Shown piece by piece: positions 1 to 5,206 of a stretch of 7,737 bases of DNA; position 1 is the first letter of the stretch; the number at the start of each line of letters is the position of its first letter. The translations under genes and the position numbers were made by a program. The notes under the pieces were generated by a model that saw only the letters and a program-made list of their open reading frames with translations, ran no database searches and was not told the DNA's origin. This DNA comes from an uncultured Micrococcales bacterium (lineage in GTDB: Bacteria; Actinomycetota; Actinomycetes; Actinomycetales; Microbacteriaceae). The DNA is taken from the NCBI GenBank assembly GCA_903866485.1, contig CAIPNT010000034.1, positions 1-7,737 on the forward strand, written 5' to 3'.

Positions 1-488
1 AGCTCAAGCAACTCAAACTCTTTAAGCGGCATCGAAACCTTGTTGCCGTTTACGGTCACGATGTGACGTTCGACATCCATGCGAATAGGGCCTGCCTCAA
101 GCAATCCAGTTGAGACCACTGGCGGCTCAACTTTGCGGCGCAAAATGGCCTTCATGCGGGCAAGTAGTTCGCGAGTCGAATAAGGCTTGGTGACATAGTC
201 ATCGGCACCAATCTCGAGGCCAACCACCTTGTCAATCTCAGAGTCTTTTGCGGTAAGCATGATGATAGGCACCGACGATGTCTGGCGAATCACTCTGCAC
301 ACCTCGTTGCCATTGACCTGCGGCAACATCAGGTCGAGCAAGATAATGTCAGCACCCTCAGCCTCAAAGATCTTTAGCGCCTCTGCACCGTCTTCGGCCG
401 CTAGCACCGTATATCCCTCTTTTTCAAGCAGATAGATCAGTGGCTCGCGCAGCGAACGCTCGTCCTCAACAACTAAGACCTTTGTCAT
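1..488 (-). CDS. regX3: RegX3-type phosphate response regulator (partial, C-terminus outside window)
   Basis: DNA-binding response regulator of the OmpR/PhoB family, the partner of the upstream SenX3 kinase; in actinobacteria it controls phosphate-starvation genes. The window holds the first 162 residues. The receiver domain spans about 1-120, with acidic pocket E8/D9, phospho-acceptor D52 (in LLDLMLP), switch T79 (in MLTAKDSEIDKVVG) and K101 (in DYVTKPYSTRELLARM). The KPYS...RELLAR stretch and the following EAGPIRMDVERH and PLKEFELLEL segments are close to mycobacterial RegX3 as I recall it. The coding sequence runs off the left edge at the start of the winged-helix DNA-binding domain, so the recognition helix is not visible. 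The ATG overlaps the senX3 stop by one base (TAATG), which implies translational coupling within a senX3-regX3 operon. I saw no disruption in the visible part. Confidence 0.93.
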   Translation of the reverse strand, partial: MTKVLVVEDERSLREPLIYLLEKEGYTVLAAEDGAEALKIFEAEGADIILLDLMLPQVNGNEVCRVIRQTSSVPIIMLTAKDSEIDKVVGLEIGADDYVTKPYSTRELLARMKAILRRKVEPPVVSTGLLEAGPIRMDVERHIVTVNGNKVSMPLKEFELLE

Positions 489-1627
489 TACTCATCCTCT
501 TCTGGGTTTGATTCTGGTGCGATTGGAAGTCGAAGCGTGAAAGTTGAACCTAACCCAGGTCGTGAAAATACCTGGATGTCTCCAAGGTGCGATGCCGCTA
601 CGTGCTTGACGATTGATAGCCCAAGTCCGGTGCCGCCGGTTTGGCGAGATCTTGACGGATCGACACGATAAAAACGCTCAAAGATGCGCTCCTGTTGTTC
701 AGGTGTCATTCCGATGCCGTTGTCGGTGACAGCGATTTCGGCTACCCCGCGCTTTTTGCGAAGACCGATGCCGACCTGAGCACCCTGGTCTGAGTAATTG
801 ATGGCGTTTTCGACCAAGTTTTTTACGGCGATGGTAAGCATCTCCGCGTCACCCAAGGCTTTGATTCCGGCTGCCGCGTCACTGCTGATTGTGACCTGAC
901 GTCGATCGGCAAGAACAGAATTGCGCTCAACCGCCTCGTGAATAATGTCGGCTAGGTCGATTACTTGAGCATTCTTAATCACGTCGGTAGATTGCAACCT
1001 CGAAAGCTGGATGATTTCTTGCACCAGGCTGGTCAAGCGCTTTGCTTCTTTGAGCAGGTCGCCTGAGAATTTGCGAACGATGACCGGGTCGTCGGCGGCA
1101 TCTGAAAGCGCCTCTGAAAGCAGGCTGATTGCACCTATCGGGGTCTTTAGTTCGTGAGAGATGTTTGCCACGAAGTCGCGACGAGTCTCCTCTAGACGTT
1201 TGGCCTCGGTTTCATCCTCCACTGTCAACAGCACATTGCCATCTGGAAGGATTGCCGCCCGGGCGCTAACCCAAACCTCGTCACTCTGCAACCCGGTGGC
1301 CAGGTAAAGGTCTTCCTCAACCGGCTTGCCTTCAAGACGACACTGATCGACCAGGTCAATAAGCTCTTGGTGTGCCAAAACACGATTCTGAATAAGCCCA
1401 AGTGCTTGAACGTTTTTAGTAGCTCGAATAACCGTGTTAGAGCCGTTTAGCATGATTCCGGCCGAGGCCAAGACCTCAAGCAAGTCGGCGGCTGTTGCCG
1501 ATGGGGAGGTTTGCGACTCATCGGCCAGCGTGGCCTTCGCCGCAACTCTAGAAATGAACCAAAAAAGAAGAGCACCAGCTGCGGCGCTGACCAAAATGGT
1601 CAGCGTTAGACTTAGCGCAGTGTTCAT
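488..1627 (-). CDS. senX3: SenX3-type phosphate-sensing histidine kinase
   Basis: Membrane sensor kinase of 379 residues that phosphorylates RegX3; mycobacterial SenX3 is about 410. One N-terminal membrane helix is visible at about 5-27. A PAS-like region follows at about 47-142, and there is no extracellular sensor domain. This fits a kinase that reads phosphate status through the Pst transporter and PhoU rather than binding phosphate itself (family knowledge). The dimerisation/phosphotransfer helix carries H158 in ISHELKTPIGA. The ATPase domain shows the N box (NLVENAINYS, 270-279), G1 (DNGIGM, 302-307), F box (ERFYRVD) and G2 (GTGLGL, 332-337). All catalytic motifs are intact. The tail is acidic (NPEEDE). 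The ATG has no obvious Shine-Dalgarno upstream; see the promoter entries for a leaderless possibility. It diverges from phoU across a 139-bp control region and overlaps regX3 by one base. Confidence 0.94.
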   Translation of the reverse strand: MNTALSLTLTILVSAAAGALLFWFISRVAAKATLADESQTSPSATAADLLEVLASAGIMLNGSNTVIRATKNVQALGLIQNRVLAHQELIDLVDQCRLEGKPVEEDLYLATGLQSDEVWVSARAAILPDGNVLLTVEDETEAKRLEETRRDFVANISHELKTPIGAISLLSEALSDAADDPVIVRKFSGDLLKEAKRLTSLVQEIIQLSRLQSTDVIKNAQVIDLADIIHEAVERNSVLADRRQVTISSDAAAGIKALGDAEMLTIAVKNLVENAINYSDQGAQVGIGLRKKRGVAEIAVTDNGIGMTPEQQERIFERFYRVDPSRSRQTGGTGLGLSIVKHVAASHLGDIQVFSRPGLGSTFTLRLPIAPESNPEEDE

Positions 1628-1634
1628 AAGGTAA

Positions 1635-1640
1635 ACACTA
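1635..1640 (-). promoter_or_regulatory. possible -10 element for a leaderless senX3 transcript
   Basis: On the minus strand TAGTGT fits the TANNNT actinobacterial -10 pattern and ends 7 bases before the senX3 ATG, so transcription could start at or next to the start codon. No ribosome-binding site is visible before senX3, which agrees with this. No good -35 is seen. The -10 overlaps a perfect 6-bp inverted repeat (arms 1619-1624 and 1634-1639) whose loop contains the start codon. A competing -10 (TATAAC, 1691-1696) lies farther upstream, so this call is tentative. Confidence 0.35.
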
Positions 1641-1665
1641 GGTCATCCCAGGCCCCAAAATGACC
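1641..1665. repeat. inverted repeat GGTCAT-N13-ATGACC in the senX3 upstream region
   Basis: Arms at 1641-1646 and 1660-1665 are perfect reverse complements separated by 13 bases. Read outward-in on either strand, each arm begins like the Streptomyces PHO-box half-site pattern G(G/T)TCAYYY; the minus-strand copy from 1665 reads GGTCATTTTGG. It could be a second, inverted RegX3 site near the senX3 start. Chance occurrence is possible because the arms are short. Confidence 0.35.
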
Positions 1666-1673
1666 TCTACCGT

Positions 1674-1687
1674 GCGGTAATTACCGC
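1674..1687. repeat. perfect 14-bp palindrome in the senX3-phoU control region
   Basis: GCGGTAATTACCGC reads identically on both strands. TACCG at 1668-1672 also pairs with CGGTA at 1675-1679, so the left half can form an alternative small hairpin. The symmetry fits a binding site for a dimeric regulator between senX3 and the PHO-box array, but no known regulator motif is recognised. Confidence 0.5.
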
Positions 1688-1690
1688 CAA

Positions 1691-1734
1691 GTTATAGGGT
1701 TGTTCTAGTGTTGTTCACCTGATGGTGACAAGGT
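1691..1734 (+). promoter_or_regulatory. PHO-box-like operator: four tandem 11-nt units between senX3 and phoU
   Basis: Four head-to-tail units start at 1691, 1702, 1713 and 1724, exactly 11 bases apart, with cores GTTATAG, GTTCTAG, GTTCACC and GGTGACA. The third has the GTTCACC core typical of actinobacterial PHO boxes, and 11-nt direct-repeat units are the known architecture of Streptomyces PhoP sites. The third and fourth units also form an inverted repeat, TCACC-TGAT-GGTGA (1715-1728). On the minus strand a -10-like TATAAC (1691-1696) overlaps the first unit, leaving the other units upstream of it, as expected for activation of senX3. On the plus strand the array lies just before the phoU leader, so it could serve both directions. 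That RegX3 binds here is inference. Confidence 0.7.
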
Positions 1735-1753
1735 TTTACCAAGGGAAACAGAT

Positions 1754-1760
1754 AGGAAGG
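1754..1760 (+). promoter_or_regulatory. ribosome-binding site that fixes the phoU start
   Basis: AGGAAGG lies 6 bases before the GTG at 1767. It selects that codon over the in-frame ATG at 1722, which has no such site and falls within the PHO-box array. Confidence 0.8.
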
Positions 1761-1766
1761 TGCATT

Positions 1767-2417
1767 GTGCGCGAAGTGTTTCAAAACCAGTTGCAAGAAG
1801 TTCAAGGCCGTTTGGTTGAGATCGCCGAAGACACCGTGCGCATCATCGACAAGGCCACCAAGGCATTCGCTTCATCAGACGTTTCTTTAGCTGACGAGGC
1901 TATCGCCATCGCCGACGGCTCTGGCAACAAGGCTCTTGCACTTGACGAACTAGTAATCAAGATTTTGGCCCGCCAGTCACCGGTTGCCCGTGACCTTCGC
2001 ATTCTGGTTTCGGCTCTTCGCATCTCGGCTTCACTTGAGCGAATGGGAGCCCTAGCCGGTCACATTGCAGCAATCGCACGCTATCGCTTTCCAGGTTCTG
2101 CTGTTCCTGCTGCCCTAAAGCCAACCTTCACCGAGATGGGTGAGCTTGACGTCAAATTGGCCAAGCAGGTTGTTGAGTTGCTAAAGAACACCGACGCAGA
2201 CTTTGCTCGCCAGATTCAGGCGCAGGATGCCCGCGTTGACGAACTTCACCGACACGTATTTGACGTTGTGCTGGGCGACGACTGGAAAGAGAACGCGATG
2301 TTTACCGTTGACGTGACCCTTGCCAGCCGCTATCACGAGCGCTTCGCCGACCACGTCGTCGACATCTCGACCAAGGTCAGCTACCTGACCACCGGCGACT
2401 GGGCCGAAGTCGAATAA
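1767..2417 (+). CDS. phoU: phosphate-signalling protein PhoU
   Basis: Cytoplasmic regulator that links the Pst transporter to the SenX3 kinase and damps the phosphate response when phosphate is plentiful (family role). The GTG start gives 216 residues, close to mycobacterial PhoY2 (about 213). It is preceded by AGGAAGG and begins REVFQ, as PhoU proteins usually do. The all-helical protein has two repeats. The second metal motif is complete: E191, D195 and D199 in ERFADHVVD. The first keeps E91 but has A95 and H99 (ERMGALAGH) in place of the two aspartates, a change also seen in mycobacterial PhoY2. The QSPVARDLRILVSALRI segment is strongly conserved family sequence. Transcribed alone and divergently from senX3-regX3; a strong hairpin follows 20 bases after the stop. 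Confidence 0.95.
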   Translation: MREVFQNQLQEVQGRLVEIAEDTVRIIDKATKAFASSDVSLADEAIAIADGSGNKALALDELVIKILARQSPVARDLRILVSALRISASLERMGALAGHIAAIARYRFPGSAVPAALKPTFTEMGELDVKLAKQVVELLKNTDADFARQIQAQDARVDELHRHVFDVVLGDDWKENAMFTVDVTLASRYHERFADHVVDISTKVSYLTTGDWAEVE

Positions 2418-2437
2418 AACTCGATTAACGATTAACC

Positions 2438-2469
2438 AGAAATGGCCTCCCGTTCGGGAGGCCATTTCT
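2438..2469 (+). terminator. strong hairpin terminator after phoU
   Basis: A perfect 14-bp stem (2438-2451 with 2456-2469) with a 4-base GTTC loop lies 20 bases after the phoU stop. It is followed by only a weak T-run, so it is better described as a stable hairpin than as a textbook U-tract terminator. The convergent gpmA gene ends 43 bases away, so the same symmetrical hairpin may end both transcripts. Confidence 0.85.
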
Positions 2470-2512
2470 CTTGGACTGCTATTTGACGGCAGCCCAAAGA
2501 AGTTTGGTGAAT

Positions 2513-3268
2513 CTACTTCTTGGCGCCCTGCGCAGCAACCGCAGCAGCGCCGGCGGCAGCAGCCTCAGGGTCAAGATACTCCCCGCCCTTGACAACCGGT
2601 TTGAAGTTTTCATCCAGGTGGTAAACCAAAGGTATGCCGGTCGGAATGTTTAGCTCGGCGATGTCTTCATCTGATACGCCGTCGAGGTGCTTGACCAGTG
2701 CACGCAGCGAGTTACCGTGCGCAGTCACCAAAACCGTCTTGCCACTCTTTAGGTCGGGCTGGATGTCTGACAACCAGAATGGAAGCATTCTCTCGAGAAC
2801 ATCCTTGAGGCACTCGGTCTTTGGCACATTGCCACCCAGGTCGGCATAGCGCTCATCGTGTGCCTGAGAATACTGGTCATTGTCATCGATTGGCGGTGGC
2901 GGAACATCGAAGCTGCGTCGCCAAGTTTGAAACATTTCAGGACCGTACTCGGCCAAGGTCTGAGCCTTGTCTTTGCCCTGCAGTGCGCCGTAGTGGCGCT
3001 CATTTAGGCGCCAGTCACGCTTGACATCAATCCAGCTGCGGTCGGCAGCGTTTAGTGCAATGTGTGCAGTGTTGATGGCGCGCTTCAGGCGCGAGGTGTA
3101 AAGCAAATCTGGCTTGATTCCAGACTCTGACAATAGCTCCCCGGCACGCTTCGCCTCGGCACGACCCTGGTCGCTTAGGTCTACGTCAACCCATCCGGTA
3201 AAAAGGTTTTTCTGGTTCCAGTCACTGTTGCCGTGACGAAGCAGAATCAATGTGTATTTTGCGCTCAT
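2513..3268 (-). CDS. gpmA: 2,3-bisphosphoglycerate-dependent phosphoglycerate mutase
   Basis: Glycolytic enzyme that interconverts 3- and 2-phosphoglycerate in the cytoplasm. It has 251 residues; E. coli GpmA has 250. Catalytic features are visible: RHGNSDWN with phospho-acceptor H12, the R60 region (TSRLKRA), E90-R91 in [15 protein letters not shown]117 in [12 protein letters not shown], and second histidine H184 in [10 protein letters not shown]. The C-terminal tail after 234 is rich in alanine and glycine, ends in KK, and is likely flexible. The ATG has no Shine-Dalgarno; a -10-like TAAACT ends 6 bases before it, suggesting a leaderless mRNA. The neighbourhood parallels mycobacteria, where gpm1 sits beside senX3-regX3, but here phoU lies between. 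It is not itself a phosphate-uptake gene. Confidence 0.96.
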   Translation of the reverse strand: MSAKYTLILLRHGNSDWNQKNLFTGWVDVDLSDQGRAEAKRAGELLSESGIKPDLLYTSRLKRAINTAHIALNAADRSWIDVKRDWRLNERHYGALQGKDKAQTLAEYGPEMFQTWRRSFDVPPPPIDDNDQYSQAHDERYADLGGNVPKTECLKDVLERMLPFWLSDIQPDLKSGKTVLVTAHGNSLRALVKHLDGVSDEDIAELNIPTGIPLVYHLDENFKPVVKGGEYLDPEAAAAGAAAVAAQGAKK

Positions 3269-3274
3269 AAGTCG

Positions 3275-3280
3275 AGTTTA
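3275..3280 (-). promoter_or_regulatory. putative -10 for leaderless gpmA
   Basis: On the minus strand TAAACT (TANNNT pattern) is followed by exactly 6 bases and then the gpmA ATG. No ribosome-binding site is present, and no clear -35 is seen. The arrangement mirrors that of the divergent methyltransferase gene. Confidence 0.55.
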
Positions 3281-3316
3281 CTTTGAAGATGCCACTCGAA
3301 GCCCCGAGTTTTAGCG

Positions 3317-3322
3317 TAATTT
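3317..3322 (+). promoter_or_regulatory. putative -10 for the leaderless methyltransferase gene
   Basis: TAATTT (TANNNT pattern) is followed by exactly 6 bases and then the GTG at 3329, which itself lacks a ribosome-binding site. A purine first base at the start codon fits a leaderless transcript. No good -35 is seen. Confidence 0.5.
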
Positions 3323-3328
3323 GAACTT

Positions 3329-4126
3329 GTGGCAGCTAAAAAGCCGATGGGAAACGTAACCCGAGGCACAACTAATCCGAATCGACTTCGAAGAGTCGAT
3401 CGTTATATCGCCAGCCTGCCACTGATGAGGCATAAGGCACATCCCCTGGTCGTCGATCTTGGGTTTGGCGCTAGCCCAATTACTGCGGTCGAACTGCTCG
3501 ATCGGCTTTTGAAAATCAACCCCAACACCCAAGTGGTTGGCATTGAAATTGAGCGTGAGCGGGTTGAGCGCGGGCTATCGGTGGCAACTAAAAACTTGCA
3601 CTTCACCCATGGTGGCTTCGAAACCCCGCTGCCCTCACACCTAGACGCGCACGCGACCGTGATTCGGGCGTTTAACGTCTTGCGGCAGTATGACGAGGGT
3701 CAGGTTTTCGAGGCTTGGGCGACCATGCAGTCTCGATTGACCGATGATGGCCTGCTAGTTGAGGGCACCTGCGATGAAATTGGTCGGCTCTCAAGCTGGA
3801 TCACGCTTAACCGCCACGAACCAATGCTGTTTACGATTTCAATCAGGCTCAAGGGGCTTGAGTTGCCGAGCAAGGTGGCCGAGCGCTTGCCGAAGGCTTT
3901 GATTCATCACAATCAACCGGGCGAGCGCATTCACGATTATCTGCAGGCCTTGGATGCCGTCTGGCGCGCCAATGCCGGTCTCGGCATATTCTCACCGTTG
4001 CAGCGCTGGGTAGCGTGTTGCGAGGAGATGGCCAACTCAGGATGGCCGATTGTAATCGACCGCAAGCGTTGGAAACTTGGTGAGCTCAGCGTTGACTGGA
4101 ACGCGGTGGCACCAACGGCCAACTAG
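3329..4126 (+). CDS. class I SAM-dependent methyltransferase, substrate unknown
   Basis: Predicted cytoplasmic methyltransferase of 265 residues. Motif I of the Rossmann fold is VVDLGFGASP (41-50), with D43 and the glycine loop, followed by the motif II-like acidic strand VVGIEIE (69-75), where E73 would contact the SAM ribose. A conserved-looking block follows (IRAFNVLRQYDEGQVFEAW, 112-130), then a strand resembling motif IV/V, LTDDGLLVEGTCDEIGR. No substrate-recognition domain is visible, and I cannot name the target; I believe similar proteins occur in actinobacteria near gpm/phoU genes. The GTG at 3329 is chosen over the ATG at 3347 because a -10-like TAATTT ends 6 bases before it; both lack a Shine-Dalgarno, so the shorter form (259 residues) is possible. 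The stop lies 2 bases from the convergent lipoprotein stop. The N-terminus is basic (AAKKP, RLRR). Confidence 0.75.
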   Translation: MAAKKPMGNVTRGTTNPNRLRRVDRYIASLPLMRHKAHPLVVDLGFGASPITAVELLDRLLKINPNTQVVGIEIERERVERGLSVATKNLHFTHGGFETPLPSHLDAHATVIRAFNVLRQYDEGQVFEAWATMQSRLTDDGLLVEGTCDEIGRLSSWITLNRHEPMLFTISIRLKGLELPSKVAERLPKALIHHNQPGERIHDYLQALDAVWRANAGLGIFSPLQRWVACCEEMANSGWPIVIDRKRWKLGELSVDWNAVAPTAN

Positions 4127-4128
4127 CG

Positions 4129-5109
4129 CTATTTTGTCGTCAATCCCTTTGAAATCTGACCGATCACCGAAACTCGAACGCTGTCAGGAAGTGGGGCGAT
4201 CACGCTTGAAGCAACAGCTCCCTGGGCATCCTGACGAACCAGGTAACGGGCCACAGCTCGGGCAAGTTTGTTGTCGTCGCCGCCAAGACTGATGGTGACC
4301 GGATAAACCGCGCCATAAGGCGGAGCCTGGGTCTTGTCAGCGGTTGCTGCGGCGGTGTTGTCTGCACCGCGCTGAACACCGGAAACATCTGGCACAGCAG
4401 AATCCTTTGCCGGGTCGCTTCCAACAGTCACTGAAACCAGAGCCGAGTAGGCAATCAGAGCGTTTGAGAATGAGGTGATTGCTATGTCACCCTCGGCCAT
4501 CTTGGTCAGGTAGGCGCCAGAGTCATTTGGCGACACCTTCGCCAAGGTTGGGTTTAAGGTCACACCCTTGACTTTGAACCAGGTTGACAGGGCGTCAATC
4601 TCGTTTTGCTGCGGAGTGCCAACAACGTGGATTGGCTCCGAAGGCAAACTGGTGTCTGGGTTAACTCTTGCGATGCTGGCATCAGACCAGTTGGTGATTT
4701 TGCCGCTGAAAATATCGGCGATGTTTTGCGGGGTCAGGTTTAGAGTCTGGGCGGCACTCAACGAGTAGGCGACCACGCCAGCATTGTATGCAAAAGGCAC
4801 GGTCAAGAATGACTTATAGCCAGCTGGCGCCTGACCATCTAGCGCGATTGCGGCGTTAGCGGTGGCATCATTGGCGGCAACCTTGGTTAGGGTCATGCCC
4901 TTGCAAGCGGCAGCGATTGAAGTGACCCAACCATCGACCAGGTCTGACAGGGCTGCAGGGGTGGCAACGTTGAGGTTTCCATCAACACAGGTGACGGTGC
5001 GCTCTGCCTGGGCGGCTGCAATCTCAGGAGGCATCGGCGGGTCACAGGCGGCAAGCCCGAGGGTGACCAGCACTGCCAGACCGGTGGCTACGATCTTTTT
5101 TGCAAACAC
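4129..5109 (-). CDS. PstS-like lipoprotein lacking recognisable phosphate-binding loops
   Basis: Exported lipoprotein of 326 residues. A lipoprotein signal peptide ends in the lipobox LAAC, giving acylated C22. The rest shows the PstS/PBP-like fold: VPFAYNAGVVAYSL (104-117), LTPQNIADIFSGKITNWSD (125-143), LPSEPIHVVG (155-164), and a C-terminal APLPDSVR (305-312), all PstS landmarks. Where PstS normally has the phosphate loop R-x-D-x-SGT after the PIHVV strand, this protein has GTPQQNEID (164-172). The N-terminal GSG-type loops are also absent. It is therefore probably a divergent paralogue with another ligand, or an accessory or tethering partner of the adjacent PstS; plain phosphate binding is doubtful. 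C41 and C69 could form a disulphide. The GTG start has AGGAG 6 bases upstream. It is downstream of pstS, separated by a hairpin. Confidence 0.8.
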   Translation of the reverse strand: MFAKKIVATGLAVLVTLGLAACDPPMPPEIAAAQAERTVTCVDGNLNVATPAALSDLVDGWVTSIAAACKGMTLTKVAANDATANAAIALDGQAPAGYKSFLTVPFAYNAGVVAYSLSAAQTLNLTPQNIADIFSGKITNWSDASIARVNPDTSLPSEPIHVVGTPQQNEIDALSTWFKVKGVTLNPTLAKVSPNDSGAYLTKMAEGDIAITSFSNALIAYSALVSVTVGSDPAKDSAVPDVSGVQRGADNTAAATADKTQAPPYGAVYPVTISLGGDDNKLARAVARYLVRQDAQGAVASSVIAPLPDSVRVSVIGQISKGLTTK

Positions 5110-5151
5110 GATTTCTCCTGAATTACTTGTTGTGTTTTTTGTTTTTCAAAC

Positions 5152-5190
5152 GAGCAGAGAGCGCAACCGTTGCTGGTTGCGCTCTCGCTC
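5152..5190 (-). terminator. stable hairpin between pstS and the PstS-like gene
   Basis: A 12-bp perfect stem (5157-5168 with 5175-5186, loop 5169-5174) is extended by 4 more pairs (5152-5155 with 5187-5190) past a single bulged A at 5156. It lies 17 bases after the pstS stop. In the pstS transcript the hairpin is followed by an A-rich, not U-rich, stretch, so it may stabilise the 3' end or attenuate read-through rather than fully terminate. No convincing separate promoter is seen for the downstream gene. Confidence 0.7.
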
Positions 5191-5206
5191 TTAGCTTTGA
5201 AGCTGA

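Noticed and set aside
1722..1766. Longer phoU starting at the ATG at 1722
   Set aside because: It has no ribosome-binding site and lies inside the PHO-box array; the extra 15 residues do not look like PhoU, while the GTG at 1767 has AGGAAGG and starts REVFQ.
2181..2465. Minus-strand open frame across the phoU end and terminator
   Set aside because: It is the antisense shadow of phoU, its translated product resembles no family, and it would start inside the terminator stem.
2490..2505. Short hairpin CCAAA-GAAG-TTTGG after gpmA
   Set aside because: A 5-bp stem is too weak to call a terminator when a 14-bp one lies next to it.
2471..2653. Possible small gene between phoU and gpmA
   Set aside because: Most of it overlaps the conserved 3' end of gpmA on the other strand, and no ribosome-binding site was seen.
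4129..5109. Calling the lipoprotein gene a pseudogene because of its missing phosphate loops
   Set aside because: The frame is intact over a full-length protein, with a good lipobox, ribosome-binding site and conserved fold segments, which points to selection rather than decay.
4862..5194. Plus-strand 110-codon open frame opposite the lipoprotein gene
   Set aside because: It is a shadow of the lipoprotein signal region, ends within the hairpin, and shows no start signal or recognisable domain.
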